Shown: positions 45,461 to 57,455, numbered from the stretch's first letter. The stretch is DNA of 64,000 nucleotides from Gnetum montanum (GCA_015680685.1 MNCI01008852.1:525114-589113); one strand, 5' to 3'. Numbers and translations: made by a program. Notes: generated by a model not told the origin, from the sequence alone.

Positions 45461-47310
45461 TTTAAGGCATTGAATTTTGATGTAGAGTCACAACCATTAG
45501 ATCATACATTAGTTTAGGTGGACTAAGAACTCTATCAACTCCTTCCATAGGCATGAGAACCATCCTAAAGAAAGGATGCTTTCCAAGCTTGCACTTAGAG
45601 CTACTAACACTATCTTCCATCTACATGTGGACTACTTATGTTGCATTCTTTTGTTGTAGCTATGGCAAAAGCTGGTGTTACCTTGATGATACTGGAAGTA
45701 GTGGAAGTGGAATATGAGCATGTTGAGGAGATTACAAAGGTGGATGAGCGGCATAAGATGGTGGTGTTTCAACACATTCAATACTAGACTAGTGATACTA
45801 TGGAAGATAATAATGATGTGAGGGCACATGAATAATGAGATCACTAGGAGAATTAGATTATTGTACATAATAGCTAAAAGGATCAAGTTGGCGATTTGGG
45901 TATTATTGCTTGAAAGATGGCATCCTCCACGATTGTGAGTTTTGCCAATGCTAGTAGTAATGCTCCTAAGGTTGAGGAGGAACCCCACTTAGATCATAAT
46001 GATGTTGCTAATAACACTATATGTAATTGCTTTGAGGATAAAGCAATCTCTTGGGCATCTACTTCTTGATGAACTTGAGATTCAACACATATGCCCCTGA
46101 TTTTTGCAAGTGCGTAATGATGGGACAACAACCCTTAGGATATTCATACTAGCAAACATTGCACCTATCATCTTCCTTTATTTCAAACTTAACAACCTCT
46201 TCCATTATAACATCTTTCCCCTTTTGTCAATATATGTTCTTTCCTATTTCATTCTTTTTCTTCTTTTCTTGTTCCTTTGCTTATGCTTACTCTATTTTCT
46301 CTTCTACTATCTTCAAAGTGAATGCAAATCTTAAAATCTTATTCATGTTTAGCCACTTGATGTAGCTTTCCCTTTAATGTTTAGTAAGAATTCTAATAGC
46401 CTCCCTAATATTAAATATGCTTCTAATCAATAGTAACTATTCATCATGATCTTCTAGTTCATCATAGCCATGATCTCTTCTATGCTCCCTTAAGTATTTT
46501 CTTCCATGTATCTGACCTATGTCCCTATCTCTATGTTCATTTCTATCTCTATCTTTATTTCTATCTTTTCTATGCTTCTTGTCTTGGTTCCTTTTGTCAT
46601 CCTTGCTAGGTTGCCTATCATCACCCTTGTCTACAACTCTTCCTTCTTGTCTACATTAATTTTTATTAGAGCTTGATGATGAAGATGAAGAAGAAAGAAA
46701 AGAACTAGGAGAGTCATGTCAACTTACTCTCCTTCCATGATCCTTTTAATCTTTTCTTCTTTATCTTTGGAGAACCTAGGTCTTGAAGCACTTCATGTTC
46801 TAGGACCTATTCCATCCTTTTCCCTATTGCTTGCCAAGATAGAACATAGTCATAGATTGCCTACATCAGCAATAATAAAGATAGGGAGGTGTTAGCATTG
46901 AAATCTATCTAACTAATACTTAGTACTCTTTTTCTTAAAATAGGATGTCAATGGATTTGTAGTATGCTTGTCCTTGTTGAACCAATGGTAGGTCTCCATG
47001 AAACAGTGTTGCCTATGCTAAGCATCAATAGGTTTATAAGACCTGGACATGTGGTAGTGCACTTAATACTTATTTCCAAAGGCTTCAAGTCTATTATGCA
47101 TCAATGCAGCTATAAACATTGATGAAGCTACTCTATCAAATGGTAACATGATGTTGCCTTTCAAGTCCCACACTGCATTTGTTCATCTTAGTGAAAGATA
47201 AAAGAGAATTCAAGCTAGTAAGGATCTAGATATGCATATGAAATCTTTGCTTAATATGATACTTCAACATCATTATTGAAATTAGTTTTGTGATGGCCCA
47301 CTATAGTGTT
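45461..47310 (-). pseudogene. TE-M gag (broken)
   Basis: Minus-strand sequence that corresponds to the gag of TE-A, TE-B and TE-C, including the Arg/Ser/Asp-rich tract near 46480-46640 and the N-terminal region near 47150-47310. Gag forms the virus-like particle. Frames are heavily interrupted; limits are inferred from the related elements. Confidence 0.55.
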
Positions 47311-47451
47311 ATCTATAAGAGGAAAATCAACCCTATGAGAAGCAAGCAAAATTGATTGACATGTGTCTTATGATATTTAATATTCTTGTAACAATAAATT
47401 GTTAGAATCATATACACAGATTATGCATATGTAACTTCCTAAACCACTTAC

Positions 47452-47470
47452 ACCATCCCCAGTATTGAAG
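47452..47470 (-). other. TE-M primer-binding site (decayed)
   Basis: The minus strand directly inside the LTR end reads CTTCAATACTGGGGATGG. It sits where TE-B has TTGGCACCATTGCTAGGGA, so I take it as the decayed tRNA-Asp-type primer site. Confidence 0.4.
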
Positions 47471-48350
47471 TGAGTATGCTCAACACCCAACCATATGATC
47501 TGCAAGTGTCACAATAGACTATGTCATAATATGTGTATGAAACTAACAAAGCATCTAGGTAGTTAAATGTGAGATCATGAATTACTATCCTCTTGCTTGA
47601 ACTAGTAGTAATTCTTATTGCATATTGTTTCGTCCAAGATGAGGTGTATGATTATAATGTTATCTAGCATTAAATAAGGCTAAGTAAAAATATAGAAATT
47701 AATTAATTAATTAATATAATTATTAAAATAGGAAAGATAAATCCTAACCCATTGTGATAGGCTGAGTTAGGCTTTCACTCATCTACCGACCCTTCGAGGA
47801 CCTTGCTTAGCGGCATGAGCACTATGGCACTAGGTGATGATCCCTATTAAAACAGGGAAAATAAATCCTAACCTAGCCTATGGTAATGGCTATCCATTCC
47901 CAACTTACTGTACACATCCTAAACTGGTGTAACCATTACTAGGATTTATAAGTGACACACTACTAGGAATACCAAGCAATATTGCTAATAGGTCACCAAA
48001 TGATTATTCATTACACTCGAAACTAGTCACATTCATTCCATTGAACTATTATTACGCATGGAAACATAAAGATTAAGGTAATTGCAAAGGAAAGTAAATT
48101 GCATTAAAAGTAAAATCTTGACTAAGTCAAAGTGATGTAATGAAGATGAATTAAATCTTGATCAATAATTTTATCTAAGTAAAATGCCACTCAAATAAGA
48201 CTTCATATAATCAACTCAAACTCATGTTATGACAACTCACTAACTGTTACTAAATTCAAATAATCAAACCACAAAAGTTTAACTAAATATTGATATAAAT
48301 GTGTCATAAATGAGGTAAGTGGATCATGTTTAATAACATTTATGAAATAA
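47471..48350 (-). repeat. TE-M 5' LTR (right end approximate)
   Basis: Starts TGAGTATGCTCAACACCC, comparable to the inner LTR ends of the other elements. Its interior shares the order of landmarks of TE-B's LTR: CCTAAC..., CCATTCCCA, ACACATCCT, TTACTAGGAT and TCTTGATC-type sequence. It contains a 96-bp insert between two 28-bp copies (47722-47749 and 47846-47873). No clear TGATGA end or TATA box is left, so the right limit is an estimate. Confidence 0.5.
47722..47873. repeat. 28-bp direct repeats flanking a 96-bp insert in the TE-M LTR
   Basis: 47722-47749 and 47846-47873 match at 25 of 28 positions. The enclosed 96 bp contains a 21-bp segment (47767-47787) identical in reverse complement to the SINE-like remnant in CKB intron 4 (51513-51533). 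This fits a small retroposon with a long target duplication. Confidence 0.55.
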
Positions 48351-49988
48351 AATACAATGAAGCTCTATTACATCCAAAGACCCATAAGATCGATTGGATA
48401 GATATAAAATTTTCATGAAAAATAAAGATAAACTCTGAAAATTGACCAAGCATCAATGGGAGCATTCAAAACAAATCATACAGGTTTGTTGCTGTAACCT
48501 TATAACACTATCTTAAATGAGTAGTCATAGTACAAGAAAAAAACTTACAAATGCTCTTTTCTGTGAGGAGTTGAAGGCATCTTCCACTTTCAACTCTAAG
48601 ATGATGAAAGCTTAAACGAAGCTTGTTGATAACATTCTAATATTTCATTGGAATAGCAACTGAGAAATAGTGATCTTATACCTCTAGTTTATTAAATCTA
48701 ATTTGGTATAAATAAAATTGTCTCTTGCCTTTTACATTAGACCACATCTATATTAAAACCTACTACTTGACTAGTTGGCAAATATACTTAGGATTTTGAT
48801 ATACTTCCTCCCAAGAGATATTCCATTTTTTGAACCATTACATCCCCTAAAAGTACCAACCATGGTCTCGCAAATCCTCAAGAACTACTTTAGAGAATTT
48901 ATCTTACCTTGAGATATGCAATCTATGTGTATATAATCAACTAGCACAAAGCTTCTACTTCTTAAGGTAATAAGTCATATCCACATAATAATTAAAAGCT
49001 CAAAGTAATGTTGAGTTATAAAGTTCTCATTGAACTATATTACAATTCTTTCGGTGTTCCAACACCCACATTCACATAATAACATTAAGTAATGTGTATG
49101 CATCTTCACCTATGCAATCCATTTTAAAACTTTTTTTAATAATAAATATTAAAATGCATAAGATGCCATCTCTCCTATTGAAATATATTTTAAACAGCAA
49201 TGCTATATTTTGCTGTTTAAACATTGCGCTTTTTATCTCTATAGTAGTCCAAATCAGTTCTACATGTAATTGCACCATCTAAAGGGTTTTTGGCATGCCT
49301 TACAATCTATACTGTAAGGTATTACTACTAGTTGAACAAATTTGTCGTCAAGACAGAAATACCACTTTGCATAACAAAATCCTTCCAACAAATTCTCAGC
49401 TTCCCTCAAATAACTTGCAGTTCTTTGCAGGAATTTCAAACTTCACAATCAAGCCTTTAGTGAACTGAACTAAAGGATTCTATTACATCCATGTGAAAGC
49501 CACATCATAGAAGGTATATACTGAAAAGGGCTTAGTTTCAGTCATTTACTTTTACACAATTCCTGTGTATCAATATTATGTCCTGAAATTAAACGTGTCA
49601 CTCTTGCAGATAAAAAATAAACATTTATAAATTTAAATTGCACCATTTGTCACTATGATTTCACTAGTGGGTGAACCCACACATCGCTGTTACCTAGTAG
49701 TTGAGAACCCTTACGGTTGTTAATCTAGAAATTGAGAACCCTTACGATAACATTTTGAAAAGAGCTTGAGGTTAAAATACCAACAAAGCATAAAATAAAC
49801 ATTTCCAAATTGAAGCTTTTCTACGCAATTTAAAATATCAGTGAGAAGAATGTGTAATCTTTGACATCAACATTTTGAATATGATTTTTTGGAAAAAAAA
49901 AATGCATATTCCACATTTCTTACAAATGATCAGAGTTGCCTCAAAATGGATGACAACCGCATTGTTGGATAAAACGATGCAAAACTAG
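48351..49988. other. 3' flank of CKB, no gene recognised
   Basis: AT-rich sequence between the TE-M LTR and the CKB stop codon. It should include the CKB 3' UTR next to 49988, but no clear AATAAA is visible on the minus strand close to the stop. Short ORFs here have no recognisable domain. Confidence 0.5.
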
Positions 49989-52900
49989 CTATCTTGTGCT
50001 TTTGTGAAGTTTGAAGCCATAAACCCGTTGAACATATGTTTGAACTGGTTTAGCAGGCTTCAGAGATGGATAAGTCATCAAAAACAAATGTGAAAATGTT
50101 GTACCAAAAAACGCTCCATCAATATCTGCCATATCGTTAAAGGATGAACAGCAAAGGAAACCACATTTGCAAACAATAACAATAATAATAATCTCTCTAA
50201 CAAATAAATTGAAAATTGAGATGAAGTCTATAATAATTCAACTCTAATAAACTTAATGTAATATTAAAAAATAATAAAACTGGCTTCCTCAAATTCAAAT
50301 ATCATTTCTGTCCACAATGCCAGGAGAGGGGAGAAAAAGGCCAACATTTATTAAGAAAACGTGTCACGTAAGACGACATACAAAAAATGTGATTCTATAT
50401 GCGATAAATTTTCAAGATAAAAATACCAAGATGTCAACCAATCTAAATCTTCAGATGCTATTTGATGTTCATGGTGTACAATTTTTGTCATTAAATGCAT
50501 GTCACGGATACTCAAGATGCTTCAAACAAATAAGAAATTGACACAATAAATCATTTGGAAAAATGTGTGAGACCTGACATGATTTTTCCGTTAAATCAAT
50601 AAACAACAATAAGAATTGAAGCAACTGTCATTACCAAAAAAACTAAGACTAATAAATATTTCCTATTTAAACTTTAAAGCAACAAAGTTCCTTGCACGTC
50701 AAACTTCATTAAAGACCTGCATACGTTTGCAATCCTTGCATTGGATGCACCTAAAAGCGGTAGGCTTCTCACATTCTGTCCAGTTTTAGAAGCTCAAAAT
50801 TTTAGTAATCCGTTAACATTTACGAAGTGATATATTAAGCCATATGCATACCCAACTCAGGGCAGGTCCATTTTAAGTACTATATTATAAGGCTCACCAG
50901 CTCAGTATCATCTATTATTCCCTCCAGGTCTATATTTCACACGACCCTTGGGCAATGAGATGTGAGGACGTAGGGATGTGTCCCCAAACGCATTTGGGAA
51001 CGCAAGGGTTTTTTAGGGACACAGCAGAGATGCATTAGGAATGTGTTAGGTCTTAACAATATTTGATTTCCCTAAGAAGGTTAAAATGTTTCTATTTTCT
51101 GGATCATTCCCCTATCCAATTGTCTTTACTCCATTGAATTTGTAGCAAACCACATGTTTACAAAGATTTATATTGCTTTTAGGACAACAAAACTATGAGA
51201 TGTCCAAGGACGTTACATGTGTCTTTGGGACGTAGTCAAAGTCAACCACATCCCACCTACGTCCCAATACAATTCAGGACACGTAATCAATGCAAAAAAT
51301 TTTGTCGGGATGCATCACTCCATAACACTACCTTCAGGTATAAAATTAATGCAAACTGTAAATTCCACTATTCGTGCTAGGTAATGATTTCCCCAATCAC
51401 CTCATATTAAAAAGTGAATACATCAACTATGTTACAAACTATTTTCAAATAGAAAAAGGATCATCACCTGGAATCACAATGCTCATCCACCAAGCTCGAT
51501 CCCAAAAGTATTGGTAGATGAGTGAAAGCCTAACCTCTTCAAGTGGCTGCTCTCAAGCTCGAACCCAGGTCTTTGATTTGAGAAACAAGCACCTTAACAT
51601 AACTCCAAATGACAGTCCCTAAACTATTTTCAAATGAGTCCTAGAAAAACAAAAACATGCAACTCCCATGAATCATGCAACCTTTTTGCTTTTTTTACCT
51701 GAAATTATTAAAACTGTCATTTGTGAAGGGCTTTTTGTAGAGCACTTTTTATCATATAACCTTCTTCATTTTCTTCCATCTCAACTAAAAATGTAACCTA
51801 GAAATCATGGAAAATAATTGAGACAAAAAGGTACCTTCATATCACAATGTTGTTCGAAGGGCCTAACTATTAAACAAAGTTTCAAATAATATCTCCTAAT
51901 AATGCCTTGCTCATTAACTGAATGTTTTATAGAACTGCCAAAATCCTATCCTTCAAAATCTAACTAAAAGAGTAATGTGTAACTCAAAATAGAGAATGGA
52001 TCACTTTAAACTCATATGAGTGACCACATCAAACTCATGCCCCTCACATTCAATCTTGTTAATTATTAAAACTTAAGTATTTTACAAAATCCATGTGGAG
52101 ACCACATGACCCTAAGAGTCTATTGAACAGAGTTCAGTTTCAGCATGTATATCTTACACAATGCCTGTATATCTCAGTAAAACCTTCCAGGATTGAACAT
52201 ATGACCTGTAGGATGTAAGTCATAAGCCATACCAATGTGTGACCTCTAGGGCCTGCCTTGCAAACTTCTTCATATAACTTCCAAAAAATTTCTAGCACAA
52301 AAATCTCCCTCACAGCTGTCCTTATACATGATAAAGAAAACAGCTGAAGAATAAACGTGGATAATCATTATCCTCTAGCGATGTAGTTCAATTCAAAATA
52401 TCATAACCTGAATATTTTTCTAAGTAAATTTTCAGCATTATGGGCCTACAATTATACCCACACTTTTTAACAGCAAACCTTCAAAATAGTTGAAATGCAA
52501 AATTGAATGAACTATATAAGGAATCTATATTGCATCCTCATTCAATATCCCTTACAAGTTGTTAGTATTTTAGCCATTCTTTAGTTATCTCAAGCATTGC
52601 AAATGTGTCATAAGAATTAAAAAGAATGTAATTTAATTATATGATAAATCAGGGTTCATTGCCATTTAAACTAGTGTATTATTGGATAGTCTGCATTTCT
52701 ACCAAATGCATTCCAGAACCTGTTAAATATATGGATATTTCCTTTTTGAAACTAATAGCCCTTCTTCCCAAGCAACCATCAAATCCTGAACTTGACCATA
52801 AAAGTAGCTCTAATAAATAGAAGCCATAAAGAATTGAAAGGGAAAAAACATTAAACAAAGACATATTAACTATTTAAATGGTTTAAAAGAAGTAAACACC

Positions 52901-55900
52901 AAGACAAGCTATTGAAGAACAATCACCTAGCTACTTTTAAACAGGTGAAAAGAAGATGAGCGCACACAACATAGAACGCTTGAAAAGGTTAGAAATATGA
53001 AAGATCATTCTCTCAAAAACTAATGTTCACAGTTTAGGTCCAATGTCAAATGAGTTGTTAACTTGTTACAAAAAGAACCCACATACAAGTGTGTAGACAC
53101 ATGCACATGCCGACATTTGAGAAGTCAAAACATAAAGATATTGCTAAATAAACTGGATTTTCTAATAGATATAAATAAATTTGTAGACTTTGCAGATCTC
53201 AAAAACATCACAGGAAAAATACAAGAATAACTATAACATGGTATCTTTAGAATAACATGCCTATAATCTTTTCATATGTGATAACACCAATATTTCCCAA
53301 ATTGAGAGTCATGAAAAGGAAAGACGGGCTTTTCTAGACTGATACTAAAGTAAAAGGAAGACACCTGTAGTTGGACGCCAAAAATTGACTACAAAATCTT
53401 CGAAAATCAGATTTTGCAATTCTACATCTTGTAAATTCTTAGTTAATGATAACCTTCGAATTCTTTCATTATTTTGATGATTCATACAAAACCTTCTACC
53501 TTAATAACGTTTTGGCTATTAATAATTTTACCTACATTTAAGTAAAAGATTTTACATGTCTACTTCTAAATTTTTAGTTGATGATAGCCTTCTAATTTTA
53601 AGCTTATTGATACATACAAGAGGCTTTTACCCTAATAAGTTTGGATATTGATGCCTTTACCTATATCTAATTAAGGCAATCAAAATAATTATTTGCTAAG
53701 CCCTGCAACTGCTTTTGCTAAAGATAAAGCTCAAATATTATAAATAATAATTCCAACAATTGTTATAATATCCATTAGGATACTGCTTTGATACTTAGAC
53801 CTTGGAAAGTATAGATCTTCACATTTTGGACAGTAAATTTTAACAGTTCCCTGACGAGGGATGTCTGTCTGGCTAGCAGGTAAACATGGTTGTCCTCCAC
53901 AACAAACTCTCGGGCATCTTCCAAAATCAACTCTCTTGTACTTTTCAAGCTGTAAGAACACAAGTTATCAATTGGACCAAATAACTTCAAATTGCATGAG
54001 AGCATAAACTTAACCTTATTGCATTAGTATCAAATAAGCAATTATCACTAAACAAGGAGTCAAAGCCAACACTTTTAAAATTAAGAAACCTACCATTGCA
54101 TTCAGTCCTTTACTTGTCAATATATAACGGAAATGAATAAGCCCATATAGAAATTCTGCTGCAGATTCCACCATTTCATTGTGCTGTTCGCTAGCTATGT
54201 CTCCTAAAACACAAAAGGAAATGTCAGCAAAAAGGCTTATGACCTGCATCCTACAAGTCACAGGCTCAACCCCAGTGTATTAAAGTCAGATACCAAGAAA
54301 TTGCATCCAGAAAAGATTGAAACTGAAATGTGTCCAATCAATTGCTACAGTCCGTCTTCCCATGGAAGTAATAAAACACTTCAGTTTCAAAGTACACAAA
54401 TTTACACTGCTCAAGGAAAAGCACACATAAAAAGCATTTCCCAAAATCTCATTAAAATTCTAAAATTTGATGGAGCTTTTAGCTGGCTAAATAAAATAAA
54501 ACAAATTCAGTACATTAAAGCACATGGAATTATGTGATTGCCTGGCAACAAACAACATCAAACTGAAGGTGTAAAACTTGTTCAATGATTATATGTTTTT
54601 TAAAATGCAACAGTTTACATTTATTAACTGAAAACTGCAAAGTACAAAGATGCATACTTTCTCCAAAATCTTTTAAAGTCAAAACTAAATTATTTCGAAT
54701 CCGTATATGTAATTCTTAATATAATATTTTATATAATTTTCTAGGATGATTATGTTAAATATAGGGTGCCTAATTATAATAATACAAATATTTTCCCTAG
54801 AATGCAATGGAAAGGAAGACTTCAAGGCATACCACTTAAAGGATCATTATCAAGAATCATATCAAGAGCGTAGTCATAGTATGGAACTTGTGTGCTAAGT
54901 CCACACAAGTTAAAATCATCGTGAATGTATTCCTCATCAACTTCACAGAAAAACTCGTTTCCTTTTAGTCCACAAAACCAAGATATCCATGATGTATCAT
55001 CTCCATCAGAACCACTAATATCTGTTTCCTCGCTTTCAGTATCAGAAATATCTGCAAAAATTGTGAAACGACAATTATGAAATCTAAAATTAGTACAAAT
55101 CTGATCAAAATCTATTTTAATAATGGTACCGGTAAAAATTCATTTTTAAGCCATGCCAAATAGTTTAGCTCGTTGCATTTGCACACACACGCACAAAACA
55201 CAAATTAACGGACTCATGAACAGGGATAAAAATTAACATTTTACAGATTAATGTTTTCAGTAATGCTGTAAGGACTTGGCTTTGTGTTTCCAGAGTGTCT
55301 CATGTGTAGATTGTCGGATAATTGATCATTCCCACTAGGTTACAGAGCTTTGACCTACTTTCAGTATGTCTCATGTGCTCATTGTGGGATTATTGATTAT
55401 TCTCACTAGGTTACAGGGCTTTAACCTACTTTCCCTAACTGTTTCCATCTACAGCAAAGGGTTTCTTGTATAAAACGTTTTGTTTTTTGTTTTTTGTTTG
55501 TTTTTTGTTTTTTCTTTTTTTCGGGTCCATGTTAGTAACACCTCAAATTTCATTGCATGCTTTCTTCTTTGTAGATCATATGGGCCCAACATTTTCGTTT
55601 TGTTGAGTTGAACCTAGCCTTGAAGTCTTTACTACCATATGAAAAAATAGCTTTCGGCTCTAGAATAGTCATTCAAAGGTTCTAAACTGTTGCTGGCAAA
55701 AAAGTAAAATGACAAATTGGCTTAGAACCCACCTGATGCATGATTTGGCAAGGACAGTCTTGCATGAAATCAAACAAACTGCTGACACGTAGCAAGCTGG
55801 TAATATGTGTGCGACTTGACAAGAACAAAATTCAGAAAAATTAAAATACTACGGTAAAGAATCATCAAATTACCTAAAACACATAGAAAACGAAAATAGA

Positions 55901-56699
55901 TTATAGCCAAACATATTCAATTGGCTATTGAAAATAGCGATTATTTGATTAAAAAAGTAAGCAACGGCTGCTTGTAGAAATTGCATAAGATCCAGCATAT
56001 TCCGTACATTATAACGGAAACCTAATCCTCATCCTAGCCTTGGCCAGCTACAACCGAAACCTATTCACACTGATAAAGCAGCAAACACAAAAAACAAGGG
56101 CATTTCTGCATACATAATATGCGTTCTGCGACAAAATAAATCAGCTCGTGACACTATAAAGTCCAGGAAGAGAAAATTAGTTAAAAATAAAAACAAAAAC
56201 ATTTTTAAAAACCCTTGTTTTTCTCCAACCCCCTTAATGACCAAAACACTGAAAACAATGCCAAAAAGCGAAAAAAATAAATAAAAGAACTGGACAAAAG
56301 GAAGGAAACAATTCAAACATATAGCGAGGCATAAATAACAAAGACAGGGATGGGAATGAGTTACATACGTTGAGAAGAGTAAATGGATGTTGATTTAGGA
56401 TCAACCTTAGCTTTGGATGCCGAAGAAGTGGAGGCGTTTGCATTGGAGTTGGAGTTACAGGTATTATCAAGTCGTCTTTTGTTTGCGTTTGTGGACTGGG
56501 ACAGGGACTGGGACTGATCCGTTGCCACAGTCATGGTTTTCATGGATTTTCCTCCATCCCAACCACCAGCACCACCACCAGCAGCAACAGTAAAGGACAT
56601 TGAAGAGGGAGAGGGTGTTAGCGCCTCTTGTGCTGATAGCAGTCCCCCTCTGCCCCTGCCTCTCCCTCTGCCTCTCGTTGAAGCTTTATTTTTGTTCAT
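49989..56699 (-). CDS. CKB: Protein kinase CK2 regulatory subunit beta (five exons)
   Basis: Exons on the minus strand are 56699-56369, 55051-54833, 54203-54094, 53949-53784 and 50125-49989 (331+219+110+166+137 = 963 nt, 320 codons plus TAG). Every intron is GT-AG and the phases match. The protein is the non-catalytic beta subunit, which dimerises through a zinc finger and docks CK2 alpha for serine/threonine phosphorylation. Residues 1-110 are low complexity, with an [10 protein letters not shown] run and Ser/Asn stretches. The conserved core starts near residue 113: acidic [51 protein letters not shown] and FGRCPRV. Zinc ligands are Cys232, Cys237, Cys260 and Cys263, then YFPRSKYQ and [12 protein letters not shown]. 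The linker DNDPLSGDIASEQ is less acidic than usual in plants, and Cys236 replaces the common Tyr. The start is the first ATG in frame with the core. Identity is very secure; expression is not shown. Confidence 0.95.
51475..51606 (-). repeat. tRNA-derived SINE-like remnant in CKB intron 4
   Basis: On the minus strand AAGACCTGGGTTCGAGC resembles a tRNA B box (GGTTCGAnnC) within the kind of context seen in plant SINEs. A 21-bp segment (51513-51533) matches exactly, in reverse complement, a segment of the TE-M LTR at 47767-47787. No complete tRNA fold was found. Confidence 0.5.
53425..53690. repeat. About 135-bp diverged tandem duplication in CKB intron 4
   Basis: Two diverged copies start near AGTTAATGAT (53441) and AGTTGATGAT (53576). 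Both continue through a CATACAA segment, a CTAATAA- or TTAATAA-type segment and TTTACCTA. The period is about 135 bp, by eye. Confidence 0.65.
54204..54832 (-). other. CKB intron 2
   Basis: A 629-bp intron with a GTATGC donor and a GTTTTAG acceptor. Near 54240-54285 there is a short segment with a tRNA B-box-like sequence (AGGCTCAACCCCAG), possibly a SINE scrap. Nothing else was recognised. Confidence 0.8.
55052..56368 (-). other. CKB intron 1
   Basis: A 1317-bp intron with a GTATGT donor after residue 110 and a TTTTTGCAG acceptor. It contains a diverged 71-bp tandem duplication (55294-55435) and a T/G-rich run near 55480-55520. No coding sequence was recognised. Confidence 0.85.
55294..55435. 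repeat. 71-bp tandem duplication in CKB intron 1
   Basis: Two adjacent diverged copies, both containing GTCTCATGTG, then CACTAGGTTACAG and GACCTACTTTC or AACCTACTTTC. The shared GTCT starts at 55297 and 55368, giving a period of 71 bp. Confidence 0.8.
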
Positions 56700-57060
56700 G
56701 ATGCTTCTTCATATGTGTGCTTTGGCTAAACACTCGTACAGTCTCCCTTTCTTTCTGCGCTTTCTTTCTTTGTTTGTGCTACAGAAACAGAAGAATGGTT
56801 GATAATTGCTCCCGATCGCAAACGAAATACACATGAATGTGCGTTTCATTCGTTCCCTTTCGAGGTTCCTTGAACCATTCCTCAATATTTTGAGAACCAA
56901 ACCAAGATCAAACATGGCGTCTGCTCAATTTCGAAAAACCAAAAAACAAGGGTGCAAATAACGCACCCAGAGGGGCATATCAGGTTATGTTATTGCTGCT
57001 ATATTTAGCAAGGGGAGGTAATATTGATTCCATAACCTCTATTTTTAAAGATAGTTTGAT
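56700..57060 (-). promoter_or_regulatory. CKB 5' leader and proximal promoter region
   Basis: This is the sequence directly upstream of the CKB ATG. It holds a 68-codon ORF (minus, 56915-56709) that ends nine bases before the CKB start and would be an upstream ORF if transcription starts above it. A perfect 6-bp inverted repeat (GGGTGC...GCACCC, 7-bp loop) lies at 56950-56968. A weak TATA-like CTAAATATA lies near 56999-57007. No strong core promoter is visible and the transcription start is unknown. Confidence 0.4.
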
Positions 57061-57381
57061 ACTTAAACTTTGGAACTTAGCAATCACATGGAGACTTTGG
57101 ATTAGAAATTCTCTTCAAACCACATGACAAAACTCTATAAACTTTGGATTTAAATTCTCTCTATTTCTTGTTAAACCATTATGATATTACCCAAAACTTC
57201 ATCAAATTTGATATGTTCTTTAACCCCATGAGACTACACTCCAAGGCTTCTTCAAATTTGATATGGTCTTAAACGCCATGAGACTACACAAAGGTTTATG
57301 AACTTTGGATTTAAGTTCTCTCCATTTCTTAGTAAACTACTATGATATTTTGGGGGATGTTGGAACTGAAAGAATGACTAT
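57061..57381. other. Upstream flank of CKB, nothing recognised
   Basis: AT-rich sequence with an imperfect local repeat: AACTTTGGATTTAAGTTCTCT and AACTTTGGATTTAAATTCTCT versions near 57130-57330, and CCATGAGACTACAC twice (57227 and 57278). No gene seen. Confidence 0.5.
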
Positions 57382-57455
57382 GCTAGATGAATCAAGTAGT
57401 TAGCTCATTGTCTTATTAAGCAAAAGGTTGTCAATTCAAGTCATACTTAAGGTAT
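57382..57455 (+). repeat. tRNA-like SINE head (family 1, plus copy)
   Basis: ATCAAGTAGTTAGCTCATTG resembles a tRNA A box and AGGTTGTCAATTCAAGTC a B box. Its reverse-complement partner is at 57790-57871. Confidence 0.5.

Larger units (their letters stand above)
1..48350 (-). mobile_element. TE-M: old Athila-like Ty3/gypsy element, split by nested insertions
   Basis: Minus-strand element whose own sequence survives as four pieces: 1-1080, 11112-13907, 27526-about 28668 and about 43818-48350. Read from high to low coordinates they give 5' LTR, primer site, gag, protease, RT, RNase H, integrase, 3' noncoding region, internal promoter and additional ORF, in the same order as TE-B. The pieces join in register when TE-A, TE-E and the 1.9-kb insertion are removed. 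The 3' LTR lies beyond the left edge. Frames are broken by many stops and shifts, so it is dead. The right boundary is approximate. Confidence 0.8.
50126..53783 (-). other. CKB intron 4 (long)
   Basis: A 3658-bp intron with donor GTATCC after Ser275 and acceptor TCTGGCAG-like (GGCAG) before the last exon. It holds a SINE-like remnant (51475-51606), a diverged 135-bp tandem duplication (53425-53690) and a stretch with repeated GGGACGT/ACGTCCC words (about 50960-51310). The donor is not the usual GTAAGT, but phase and homology require it. Most of the rest is unrecognised AT-rich sequence. Confidence 0.8.

Noticed and set aside
56533-56802. 89-codon plus-strand ORF opposite CKB exon 1
   Set aside because: Antisense shadow of the low-complexity N-terminus; the Pro/Leu runs are the reverse of the RG and Gly repeats.
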